Of a stretch of DNA of 64,000 bases, positions 22,330 to 34,029 are shown one piece after another. Each line of letters begins with the position of its first letter. Within the stretch, counting starts at the first letter, position 1. The notes under the pieces are model-generated. The model did no database searches and was not told where the DNA came from. It was given only the letters and a program-made list of their open reading frames with translations. Source of the DNA: Hofstenia miamia (taxonomy: Eukaryota; Xenacoelomorpha; Acoela); assembly GCA_004352715.1 (NCBI GenBank), contig SCFE01000009.1, positions 508,525 through 572,524 on the forward strand. Reading direction: 5' to 3'. The position numbers and the translations under genes were made by a program.

Positions 22330-23685
22330 CTAACCTCCATCTTTCGTCTGACTCTGCGGCAACGGGACGGAGGAGCTGGCGACTCGCGTTTCTTCCCTAT
22401 CGGTATCATTCCTAAACATATCTATAAGGTTAAGGTCCCAAATGTTGGGATCGTAAGTTTGATTAACTCTGGTGCGCCTTGAAGGCAAAACTCGTGAACT
22501 ACAATTATCTATTATTTCAGGTTCAAAATCGGTATCATCTAGATCTTCTTCAGCAAATTCCGTTAAATTATCATAAGTTGCATATTCATCAATACCGTTA
22601 TCAATTAAGGTATATTCGTTATTGTCATCAATGATGACATTCTCAATGTCTTTAATCGCTCGTTTTAATCGCTGGAAATGTACGGTTCTCCCGTTACTAA
22701 GTGTATATGTGTTGTGGTCGAGCACTTTCTCAACCGTAAATGGTCCTTGCCAATTATTGGCTAATTTTCTGACCTGATTGTGATCAGTTGTAACACGAGG
22801 CAAATATGCAAATACTTTGTCGCCACGTCTATGAGATTCGCCATATAATTTTTTATTAAACGTTCGCTTCTGCCTTATACAAGATTGAGAGGTATTATGA
22901 GCAATGGTTAAATGAATCTCCTGCATGTCACGTAGCAACTGATTGACATATCTTTCTAAGGTAATGTCTGAGTAATTCGGATACATCATTGATAAAGAAG
23001 TTAGAGCTTCACGCCCGAACATAGCTTTAAAAGGACTTATCCCGGTGGTTGAATGAACTGATGTATTATAAAAAAATTCGATGCACTCAATTACCCGTCG
23101 CCAATTTTTTCCTGCTGCTCGTGATACCGCCACCCTAATTAATTTTATCAAAGTTCTATTGAGTCGCTCCACTAATCCATTTGCCTGAGGGTGATAAGCC
23201 GTGGTAAAGTCATGTAATATTTCCAATTCAGACATAAGGGTTTTTATCAAATTGCTTTCGAATTGTGGACCACGATCCGAGACCAGACGAGACATAGGGC
23301 CATATTTTAAAATCCACTCCTTGACTATCTTATCAGCTACTTTTTCAGCGAGTGTGCTATCCATGGGAATGATTCGGGCGTACTTAGTGAAATGATCAAC
23401 TAGCACTAACAGATACTGAAATCCGTCACTATCACGAGACAGTTGCTCTAAGTCCATATGCACAATTTCATTGGGGCTTGATGCAGCACGACATTCCAAT
23501 GCAGCCCGTTGCTCTGGAAAGTGAGCAGAATTAGTTAACAGACACTTTTTACATTTGTCAATGACATCTTGAACAGTTGATCTAATTCCGATAGTCACAT
23601 AGCGAGAATTGAATGTCTTTTCTGTTTGAATAATTCCTAAATGACCTTTTTGTGAACCCTCCTCACAAGATCTCTTTTGAAATAT
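22330..23685 (-). pseudogene. Ty3/Gypsy integrase
   Basis: Domain order: an H2C2 zinc-binding module (HKKGHLG ... CKKCLL, partly upstream of the 422-codon frame), then the DDE core with HMDLEQLS, LVSDRGPQFESN and NGLVERLNRTL, then a C-terminal module with NNWQGPFTVEKVL and VHFQRLKR, a GPY/F-type chromatin-facing domain. It inserts the cDNA into host DNA. The catalytic D, D and E are all present. The frame before residue 1 of the long ORF and its junction to RNase H (about 23700-24047) are broken. Confidence 0.9.
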
Positions 23686-23804
23686 TCCGGAATAGCAAGG
23701 CGGTTATTTCGACTCTTTACATATAATAAACCCTTCTCCGTTGTTGTCCAATTGTATCAATTGAAATATCTAGTCGCCGTTGGTGAAAGAGGAAAGAAGG
23801 GGTC

Positions 23805-25440
23805 CTACATTCTTTTCATAATATTGGATAGGATGAGATCATTTTGTTGATGTTTAATAATTTCTTCTTCCAATATCTCCTCACAGATTAGAATCAGCAA
23901 AATTTCTTTACCATTTCGATCAGCATATATTTCGGGAATTAATTCATACTCAGTGTGGGGTATGAATGCGAATGGGATTTTTTCTCCAGCTGGCTTTTTC
24001 AAGTCCCTTTCATAACTTGGCAAAGCCGTCCAATAATTGGCGTTCAAATGTAGACGTCTGGGATGATGTTTGATAGAAAAGGAGAAGTCGTTTAGATATT
24101 CTATCCATCTGGCTACTATGTTGGACCGATTTCCTGGGAATTTTTTAAGCCAGGCTAGTGCGCACGATGAATTTTCTACCTAAGATAAAATACTGGAACT
24201 TCTTTAGCAACTCTACTAATGCTAGCATTTCACATTTGGTTGCACTGTAATTTTTTTCAGCAGCTCGTAATTTTCTGCTAAAATACTGAACTGGACATTC
24301 AACTCCATTGATCTCCTGGCTCAATATGCCACTAATGGCGACAGCGCTTGCATCGCAGTCGACAATGAACTCCTTTGTGTAATCTGGGGTATTCAACGAC
24401 GGTATCTTCTGCAGTTTGGTTTTTATCCCTTCTAACGCCTCCTGCTCAGTCCAAGTCCATTTAAATTCGTGGGATTTTTTAAGCAAATGAGTAATAGATT
24501 TTGTTTTTTCGGCTAAATCTGGGATAAACATTCCGTAATAATTCAGAAATCCCATTAACCTCTGCACATCTTTTCGGCTCCGGGGTGTCTCGATTTTCTC
24601 TAGAAACTGCTTTGCATTGGTTTTTATTGAGATTCGTCCGTGCTCAATCACCCTACTGAGAAAGGTGACTTTAATCTGTGCCAAAGAGCATTTATTCCCA
24701 TTCACTTTAAGTCCAGCTTTCTACAACAATTCCAAAGTTCGATTTAATTTCTCAAGATGTTCATCAAAAGTGTTGCTGGCTACAAGAATATCATCTATAT
24801 ACGCGGAAATCCCAGGTTCAAGAATATTAGAATCATTGGTTAAGACCTTGGTGACATAGCGCTGAAAAGTTGCAGGAGCATTGCATAACCCAAAGGCCAT
24901 ATATTTCCATTCATGTAGGCTGTAGGATGTAATAAATGCGGTCTTTGGAATATCGGACGGACGCATTGGTACTTGCCAATAGGCTTTACAAAGATCAAGG
25001 CAAGAGAAAAACTTATATTTACTGGCGTCATATAGCAGATCTTCGATTCGAGGTAAGGGGTAAGCATCTTTGATCATAATGTCGTTCAGTTTTCGAAAAT
25101 CAATACAGAGTCTGTATTTCTCCCCTTGTCTAATAAACATGGTGGGGGCTGCGTAGGGACTATTGCTTCCCTGGATTATTCCACTCTCTATCAAGTCTTT
25201 TAGAATTTTCTCATATTCTGCTTTTAGGTTTTCTGGAACTCGACGGACAGGTAATCGAATTGGTTTCTCTTGCTTTACTTCAATCACATGTTCTTCTCCA
25301 ATTGCCTGCCCCACACTAATTGTACCATAATTAAACACCTCACTCTTGCTCTGCAGTATAGAAATGAGTGACTTCTTCTTGATATCCTTTAGATGTGAAT
25401 GGGTCTTGTTATTCACAGTGAGGATCTTAACAGTGGACAA
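23805..25440 (-). pseudogene. Ty3/Gypsy reverse transcriptase and RNase H
   Basis: RT blocks: RLPVRRVPENLKAEYEK, YRLCIDFRKLND, FSCLDLCKAYWQVPM, FGLCNAPATFQR and the active site YIDD at 24790-24801. An in-frame TAG at 24721-24723 interrupts the thumb. RNase H follows with FIVDCDASAVAISGIL and an E in KCEMLALVELL. The end of RNase H (LAWLKKFPGNRSN, FSIKHHPRRLHLNANYW) is in another frame. Usual role: copying the element RNA into DNA and removing the RNA strand. Confidence 0.9.
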
Positions 25441-25600
25441 CTCTTCAAGATTGTGGATGGCAGTACAGATGGATAAACATGAGGTCTCGACACTTTCAAC
25501 CCAAACTGGTACGCCAATTATCTGGAGATCAGATTCTTTAAATCACACTTGGTGTTTTGATCCATTGAGAATAGTGACATAGGTTTTTCCTGAACTTACT

Positions 25601-26173
25601 TTACATAAAGTCAGGTGAAAAGGAGATGCCTTTGATGTATTTGCCCCTCTGGCCAGCTATCATCACGTCTCCATTCATTTCTGAATTCGAAAACACAGCT
25701 ACTCTGGTCCAGTGCTTAGCTTCTAGGCAGACCAGCTCTTTCAAGTTAAACACAACTTCCCGTTCAGGAATCATAGCTAGCTTCATAGCGTCTTGGTCCT
25801 TTATAGATATTGTATTATTTTGATAATCGATTACACATGAGTTTTGCTCCAGAAAGTCATTACCCAAGATCAAATCATAGAGGAGTTGGTGATTAGCAGT
25901 ATCAATGACAATAAGATCTACTTCAAATTGTTCGGCACAAATTTTTAACAAGGCATTTTTTAATTTCCCTTTCAATGATATTACATTTCCCAACGCATCA
26001 ATGAGTTTTACGTTGGATGAGGAATTGAGCGAGTCATGGTTAAAGCAAATGTCTTGGCAGCATTCATCACTTATGATTGACGCTGCAGCTCCGGTGTCAA
26101 TAGTAGCATTAATAATTCGTCCATTCATTTCCACAGGAATTAGGTTCTTCCTTATCATATTAGTGATCACCAA
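25601..26173 (-). CDS. Retrotransposon aspartic protease
   Basis: 190 codons with the active-site motif IDTGAAASIIS (DTGA at 26087-26098) and, about 80 residues on, the hydrophobic LLYDLILGNDFLEQN strand that carries the second conserved Gly-Asn. This retropepsin cuts the Gag-Pol polyprotein. It follows the gag zinc knuckle and precedes RT. A stop at its 3' end separates it from RT, either natural frame change or decay. Confidence 0.85.
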   Translation of the reverse strand: MVITNMIRKNLIPVEMNGRIINATIDTGAAASIISDECCQDICFNHDSLNSSSNVKLIDALGNVISLKGKLKNALLKICAEQFEVDLIVIDTANHQLLYDLILGNDFLEQNSCVIDYQNNTISIKDQDAMKLAMIPEREVVFNLKELVCLEAKHWTRVAVFSNSEMNGDVMIAGQRGKYIKGISFSPDFM

Positions 26174-26229
26174 TACATCCTGTGCGCGTTTTGAAGGAGT
26201 CGGCGCTCCATTTAATTTAAATGTGATGA

Positions 26230-27980
26230 CTCATTTTCTGTCAAATCTACTAATAATGTATCAGTAGAGGATGTAGTAGGCTCATCAACTAAGAAACCCT
26301 CACCTTCAGCAACAATTTGAATCTTTGCTTTACAATTAGATTTGAAATGACCCTTTTCGCCACAACGGAAACACCTGACTGAAGACATGTCGAAATCCTT
26401 CTTCAGAATGGTCTTTTTAGGCTCGCTCTTCCATTGGTGCCAGATAGCTCATAGAGATCTTTATCAATTCGATTAGAATTATAGATCATGTATACAATGC
26501 TAATCGCTTTTCTTATGATATTGTTCAAACTCTCTTCTGGGTTGCATTTCATTTCCAGTTGACTACGGATTGAAGGAGGGAACCCTCTACAGATATACAA
26601 GAAAAGGTCATGCCTAGAGTATTCAGGAGACTGACTACTTAAGCAAAAAGTCTCTCGACCTGCGTGATGTAATTACGAATATCGTCGCCTTGCTTAAAAA
26701 ACATATCACAAAGCAGTGTCTTGTATTGGTGTTTTATATGAGGAGCCCTGTAGTGATCCTCAAAAAATCCAACTAACAGTTGATAGTCGGTCTTGATATT
26801 CCGATCCAACATCATGTATTGGTTGTATGCTAGCCCACTCAAATACAGTGGAAATTGTGAGACAGCGTCTTCTTGAGATGTTTTATATTGTTTCATGTGA
26901 AGCTCGAGCAAAAAAAACCACTCCTCAAAGGATTGCGAAACTGCATCGATTTGTCCCATGAACTTAGGTAAAACTGAATGTTTACTGTGCACCGGTATTT
27001 GTCCAGGAGTCTCGAAGAGAGAGAATTGAACGACAAAATCAGGGTCGCTTATCTGAGGTGGTACCATTGAGTGGACTCAGAGCGTCAGTCATATGTTCTT
27101 TTGCAGTAGTTACTGCAGAAGCACAAAGTGGCTGCACATGAATGGGAGGAATGAAATCTCTCAGAGGGGTAGCAACTGTGGCAATGGATGCTTGCGTAAA
27201 TGTAGGATTAGACGACACAAACGAATTTATGCAAGATGACACTGAAGTAGGGGGAATCATCTTCTTACTTTCATCACACTGGGAAGGCGTTGGTGCATTC
27301 AAAAGAACAGGGGTTGCATTTCTACCTTCTTCAGATCGAATCATCTGGGCAAATTGATCAGTTATCTTCTCGGCCAAATCCCATAAAGCTTCATTTAATG
27401 TAGCATGAGTAACAAATTCATCAACTGGGAATTTTAAGAGGTTAGCTTCTTCCGACTTAGCCATCTGGGTTTTTAACTCGTGAATTTGTAATTCCAATGC
27501 AACAGTTGATTCTAGCATTCGCATTTCCATCTTCTGGTATGCAACATGTTGAGTATTGAGTTCGGCTTGGAGAGATTCGACCTGATGCTCACTATCCATT
27601 CTCATAGCTACTTGCTGTGATAATGCATCTTTCAGGTGCTCAATTTCCATCTGTTGAGTATCAAAATGTGGCAAGGAGTTCATCACATTGTCACCATGAT
27701 TATCGGGACGAAATGGAATGGGAGGAGCATTTTGCGTATTCAAGACTCTGCAAAGCCTTCACTGGATGTTGGGGCTGCTAGTACCCTCTCATGGATATGG
27801 ACTAGTTGATGCCAGATGATCTTGATGTTGAGCTGTTTGGGTAGGAGAAGTCAGAGGACAGAAATTTAACAACAATCCAACAGTGCAAGGGGCAACATCC
27901 TGGTTGCCAACACTTACACAGGGGACACTCAGAGGAGTCCCAAAAGTAGGAGAATAAGTAACTGTACGATTTGAATCCAT
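26230..27980 (-). pseudogene. Ty3/Gypsy gag with CCHC zinc knuckle
   Basis: The probable start is MDSNRTVTYSP at 27980, by comparison with MDVNSFSHNGTPS in the second family. Then come a glutamine-rich coiled region (MEIEHLKDALSQQVAMRM), a capsid-like core (LSGLAYNQYMMLDRNIKTDY, HIKHQYKTLLCDMFF) and the zinc knuckle CFRCGEKGHFKSNC near 26335-26379. Two in-frame stops (about 27762-27791), a frame change near 27050, a stop at 26639 and another near 26401 break it. Gag forms the particle that packages element RNA. Confidence 0.85.
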
Positions 27981-28232
27981 TAATCTACAAGAAAAATAAC
28001 AAGAAATAATAACTATGATAATGGACATCTGGGAGCACTTCCCAACTACAGAAGAAACACACAGCTCATAAAAATCACAGAATCCAAACCCAAATGTGGG
28101 ATAACAGCTGCGCTTGGTAATAAATCCAACACATAAAGCACTGAGACAAAAAGCAGAGTTGTAAAAAGTAAAACACAAACATAAACTAAGCAGAACACTT
28201 AAAAATCCTTAAAAATCGTGATTGCCCTTCCA

Positions 28233-29232
28233 NNNNNNNNNNNNNNNNNNNNNNNNNNNNNNNNNNNNNNNNNNNNNNNNNNNNNNNNNNNNNNNNNNNN
28301 NNNNNNNNNNNNNNNNNNNNNNNNNNNNNNNNNNNNNNNNNNNNNNNNNNNNNNNNNNNNNNNNNNNNNNNNNNNNNNNNNNNNNNNNNNNNNNNNNNNN
28401 NNNNNNNNNNNNNNNNNNNNNNNNNNNNNNNNNNNNNNNNNNNNNNNNNNNNNNNNNNNNNNNNNNNNNNNNNNNNNNNNNNNNNNNNNNNNNNNNNNNN
28501 NNNNNNNNNNNNNNNNNNNNNNNNNNNNNNNNNNNNNNNNNNNNNNNNNNNNNNNNNNNNNNNNNNNNNNNNNNNNNNNNNNNNNNNNNNNNNNNNNNNN
28601 NNNNNNNNNNNNNNNNNNNNNNNNNNNNNNNNNNNNNNNNNNNNNNNNNNNNNNNNNNNNNNNNNNNNNNNNNNNNNNNNNNNNNNNNNNNNNNNNNNNN
28701 NNNNNNNNNNNNNNNNNNNNNNNNNNNNNNNNNNNNNNNNNNNNNNNNNNNNNNNNNNNNNNNNNNNNNNNNNNNNNNNNNNNNNNNNNNNNNNNNNNNN
28801 NNNNNNNNNNNNNNNNNNNNNNNNNNNNNNNNNNNNNNNNNNNNNNNNNNNNNNNNNNNNNNNNNNNNNNNNNNNNNNNNNNNNNNNNNNNNNNNNNNNN
28901 NNNNNNNNNNNNNNNNNNNNNNNNNNNNNNNNNNNNNNNNNNNNNNNNNNNNNNNNNNNNNNNNNNNNNNNNNNNNNNNNNNNNNNNNNNNNNNNNNNNN
29001 NNNNNNNNNNNNNNNNNNNNNNNNNNNNNNNNNNNNNNNNNNNNNNNNNNNNNNNNNNNNNNNNNNNNNNNNNNNNNNNNNNNNNNNNNNNNNNNNNNNN
29101 NNNNNNNNNNNNNNNNNNNNNNNNNNNNNNNNNNNNNNNNNNNNNNNNNNNNNNNNNNNNNNNNNNNNNNNNNNNNNNNNNNNNNNNNNNNNNNNNNNNN
29201 NNNNNNNNNNNNNNNNNNNNNNNNNNNNNNNN
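28233..29232. other. Assembly gap, 1000 N
   Basis: Exactly 1000 Ns; the 5' leader and LTR of the Gypsy element should lie in or beyond it. Confidence 0.99.
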
Positions 29233-32200
29233 GGGAATAACATATCAATCTGGTGGATTTTAGGTAATAGTCGCACTTTAACTGTGTTTTTCTCCACTTT
29301 TCGTTTTCTTGCATTTTGCATATTTCTGGCAAAAAAAATCTTCAAGAAGGAAAGGAGTACCAACATCAAATTTGGCATGTATATAGTACACCCATTGGTC
29401 TATGCAACTATAGAAAGATTTTTTATGTTTTGTTTTTAATTTTTTAGAAAATTGGTTTACGCATATTTATTGAGCTGAGTACTAATTAAAAATGCAAATT
29501 TATGCATGCTACTACTTATCATTTCATAAATTGCATAAAATTTCTCTGTGGTTGCATAGGGCCCCTAATTAGCTTTAATATGATATATGGTTTGCTCATA
29601 TAAATGATTCACATCAGCTGAAAAATTTTTCCACAAAGTATATTCTTTTATTTCCTTTGCATTAAGTTCCCATGGCAACCAAATTTCCGATTCCTCCGAA
29701 ATTTTGTTTTTTCAATATTACAACTTTCGATTATTACATGGATACCATTATTTTTTAAAATAACCTCAAATCTGAGAAAATGGATTTTCTGTGGGGGTAC
29801 CCCCTTAACTCATATTATAGTTTCGAAATAAAGTAATAGGCTAACCCCACGCAGAATTTAATACTGTAGTTTAGAAAATAATACTCAAAAATCGTTAAAT
29901 CACGGGTTTACTCTTTTTCAGTAGGATCATCCTTTTTTACAGATCATGGATCATGATCGGTCAAAAAAACTGATCGATGTGAGTTACAAGTTGGGCTCAA
30001 CTAAAGAAAACTATTCATTTGCAACTGAATTTAAATAATTAATTCATGGACAATAGTAAAAATGAAAATATTTCAAATATGCATCCGTTACTGTTAACAG
30101 ATATTTGATGTGATGTTTCAAAAGTGAGCAATCAATTCATGAATTCACAAAAAAAAATTAAAAAAATTTTGAAAAAAAATTTCACATATGTGTCTGAGAA
30201 GACTGCAACTGTAATGTAGTCAAATTTAAGATTAAAAATAATGTCGTACGCTGTATGCAGTCTTAATGATGAGTTTATATATTTATACCATACTGTACAA
30301 GATTTTAGCAATTTGTTTGACCAAGAGATTTATATCAAGAAGCGAAATCTGGCAATGCCATACTTTAGTCAATGAATGAAAGCCATCCGTTAATATTTGG
30401 ACCCGGAACGCCATTCTAAAAATTCTGAAAATTTGGTAGGTCCTATATCGCAACCCATGTATTTTGATTAAAAATTGGCCCATCCTATTACTCAACCCGC
30501 ATTTGCTTACCTTTATTCAAATAATGAGTAGACTTAGGCTATCAGGAACAAAAAATCGACATTTATTAATTTATGTCCTGGAGTAGACCAAAAACTAATT
30601 TCAATATAGAAGGAATTTATTTCAAATGTACTATTTTGCAAGATTATTGTTGTTTATGCAAGCTGGCCACAGCCTGCATGAATATTTTCATTCGGCCAAG
30701 CTCACATTCTACTTGAGTGGGGTCAACCAACTTTTATTGATTTAACTATTTCGGAAATGCCTACGTACAAAGATTAAGTAAGCTTAAAAGTTTCTTAAAA
30801 TTCTAGATGTGATTTTTTAAAAATAAAGAGATGAAATTACTACAGAAGGATCAGATAAGACGTCCATTATTAAAGAAGCTTTCAATTTTTTCTCGCTTTT
30901 TTGATAGATAATTTTTTGCTTTTTTTCATTGAGCTATGAATTGTGAATGCTACTGTTTATTGGAATCGAATATATTATTTGTACAAGTATTTCCAGGGGC
31001 ACTATTTTGGTCGTGATTTTGCGTTAAATTTTCAATCCCGGGATTGAAATCTCGAAAGCTTCCAGTACTGGGATTTTCCTAATGTCATTGATGATGCAAA
31101 CAATATAACTGTGCAGAATTTGACCCACTATAAGTTTCAGTATGATTACTCTTAGGCAGTGTATTGGGAGAATTCAATGGATCATGAGCTTGTCAATGCA
31201 TTTCCTTTATGTTAGATACAACAAGCAATGTGTCTAAGAATGGGAAGCAAAATTTGTAATTTTCAATTCATTGGATAAGAAAACTGAATGAACTACTGCT
31301 TATTAGAGACATTTATTTTACTTTATTGAACGCTTTGTACATAAAGTATATTTTGGAATCAAAAATTTAATGTGGGTCAAAAATAAATCAAACTACCTTA
31401 GCTTGGCATTGAGTCAAAAATGACCCAATTTCAAAACTGATGGGTATATATAAAACAGCAGTAGAAATCTTGTTTATAGGTTAAGCGAATTAAATGTAGT
31501 TGGACAGATGAAGATTTGTTGATCTAATGGCCATTGAAAGGAAAGGCCAAAATTAAGGTTAATCCAGCAAGTCAGTAGAATCTAAAATTCTTCCGAGAAT
31601 GCAAAATGGGAATAATAAACTTTTTCTTAGGACATTATTTTTTATTTGAACCTTAGTAATTTGTAAATTGAATTGCCATAAAAGCTATTGTGAAGGATGA
31701 AAGTTGCAAAGAGCTACAATTCATCACTTAAAATTTTTTCAAATTTCACTGGAAAAAATTTCATTGAAAAACTACTTAGGTATTGTCAAAAATAATGGGT
31801 TATTAAGAATTACTACTTAGTTAATATTAGTTATTAATAAGCCTAATTATGAAGTCATTAAGTATTTTACTAGTTGTAGAAACATTTAAAAAACAAAAAA
31901 ATAAATTGCTTGAATTTTCAAGGTGGTTAAATTGGAATCCTTTAGTAATAGTGTACAAGTAGATACACTTACCATTAATAACTAAATTTCAAATGGCACA
32001 CTTTCTTTCGTATTTCTAGGGGAAATTACTTCTTTTTAATTTCCTCCCTCTGCTTCACTAAATAAATAATTAAATACAATTTAATTTGATTCGCTTTCGG
32101 TAATAATCTACAAAGCAATTCTTTAAGAAAACATCGTTTTAATTGAATACTTGAAACCTACCCTACTCTTAATTATCAACATCCTATCTATGAAATGTTC

Positions 32201-33299
32201 GCACATGCAATGTAATAAGAGCAAAAAAATTACAGATAAAATTAAATATAAGCAAATCAAAGGCTACAAGCCAATAAACACAATACAAAAATAATAAAAA
32301 TCAATGTTCGTGCAGTGTTAAATATTTTATGTATGTTTTGATTGTATGAAGTGCGTTGCTGTGCAATAGTGGACATTGTTTTATTAGAAGTAATTTCTGT
32401 CGTTTTTTCTAAACTTGCATTTATTTTCTATTCGCGTTTATAGTCTAAATTATGCCACAATTTAATTAAAAGCAACGAAAACTTGTAGGATATTTATCTA
32501 AATACAAAAATTTTGCTATCACTCATTTACACTAGAGCCCCAATAAAATTTTTAGCAAACATTCAAATACTCTTATATTCAATGACTTTTCCTTATCTAC
32601 TTTGAACACAACGAAGAACATGCAGACAAAAAGATAACTTAGACAATTCTTGCTACCTCTAAACAGTCAAATTTGACCCCAGTGTTGAACCTAAGATTAA
32701 TATCCAGGGGGTAGTGATTCCACCTGGGGGGATGCAGCTCAGAGCGGCAACAATATAATATATGTTTTGTTTTCTAAAATATAAATTTGGCATGGCACGT
32801 TTATACTTGTGCTCACAAGCACAGCTCTTTAAATTTTCTTAAGCTTTTTAATCTGAGTGCATTTCTTCTCTATTAGAGAAACTATTGATATATTCCGTTT
32901 TATAAACAACTAAGGAAAATATATGAACTACCCCATGGCAGATCGAGCAATTTCTATGCTTTTCCCCGAGATGAATTAATGATCGAAATTATTAAAACAT
33001 TGATCATTGCCGCAGATGAAGCCAGAGATTAAGATGGGCAGAAAATTTTGGTGCAAGACCGACCAGCCCCACAGTAATTCCTTTACCACTATTACATTTG
33101 AAGCACAAAATAAATGCTGAACTGGAGAACTTTCTAGAAAAAACATGCTCCTCAGAGCCTGCAGTCAGGAAAGTGGGCAAAAATATTGATTCAGGGCATT
33201 TTACTACATCTATTCTAGTCTCATATTAGTTCTTCCTGCTTCATTGTTTATTAGCCAAATGATGTTGCTCCGGGTATAATTACTTTTCTCTGTGAGGGA
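29233..33299. other. AT-rich intergenic DNA, nothing recognised
   Basis: No exon, transposon protein or clear repeat was recognised. The short frames here lack any motif. Confidence 0.4.
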
Positions 33300-33731
33300 A
33301 TAACCCCCTCCCTTGAAATACCCCGTCGATTCTTCACTGTTTGACCCCAACCTGAAAACGTACTCTAAATATTTCTTATCAGAGTGTTGTTTAAGTATTC
33401 TGAGAGCTCAACACAAATAAAAGTCATTAATTTTAGCGAGTCTATTATGTAATAAACAATGTTTGAATGCTATTCAATTAGGAGGCAACCATTAATATCA
33501 ATCTATGATATTTCGTGTTAGAATTACCCCCTCCCTTGAAATACCCCGTCGATTCTTCACTGTTTGACCCCAACCTGAAAACGTACTCTAAATATTTCTT
33601 ATCAGAGTGTTGTTTAAGCAGTAGTGCCAAAAAAATATAAAAGTTTAGCGCCCCCCTTATGTAATAAACAATGTTTGAATGCTATTCAATTAGGAGGCAA
33701 CCATTAATATCCATCTATGATATTTTGTGTT
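33300..33731 (+). repeat. Tandem duplication of a 210-220 bp unit
   Basis: 33300-33519 and 33524-33731 share accccctcccttgaaatacc through gtgttgtttaag and gtaataaacaatgtttgaat through ctatgatatt. A middle stretch of about 50 bases differs between the copies. Confidence 0.85.
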
Positions 33732-33974
33732 CCAATGTTCTCATTTGCTATTTTAGGCTATTTCAATTTTAATCTTTATGTATTGACCTCCATGACCTTT
33801 TGCAATTTGCTTATGCATGTGCAATACGTGACTATTTGTACAAATATTGTATGTTTCAAATATTTTCCGTACTTTCAATGTCAACCTTCAAAAAGTTTTT
33901 GGGGGATGAAAAATAAGAATCTTGTAACGATGAAGAAATGGGAGTTAGTAATGGTACAAACTCTGCACCTTGTC

Positions 33975-34029
33975 CTGGTGGACCACCGGGTGGGATTTGG
34001 CCACCCGTGGCTAATCTTTGGTCCACCAG
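33975..34029. repeat. Nested inverted repeat
   Basis: ctggtggacca (33975-33985) and tggtccaccag (34019-34029) are exact reverse complements, with cgggtgg and ccacccg nested inside. Related ccactggtggc-type motifs occur at 34560-34680. Confidence 0.75.

Larger units (their letters stand above)
21388..28232 (-). mobile_element. Ty3/Gypsy retrotransposon internal region (gag-pro-RT-RH-IN-ORF3), defective
   Basis: Order on the minus strand: gag with zinc knuckle, DTGA protease, YIDD reverse transcriptase, RNase H, H2C2-DDE integrase with GPF-type C-terminal module, then a further ORF. Integrase after RNase H is the Ty3/Gypsy order. Both ends run into 1000-N gaps, so its own LTRs, primer site and polypurine tract are not visible. 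Each of the main genes except protease and integrase has at least one stop or frame change, so this copy cannot act on its own. Confidence 0.9.

Noticed and set aside
30000-33000. Search for hidden exons or small RNAs
   Set aside because: Nothing with motif or structure support was found by eye.
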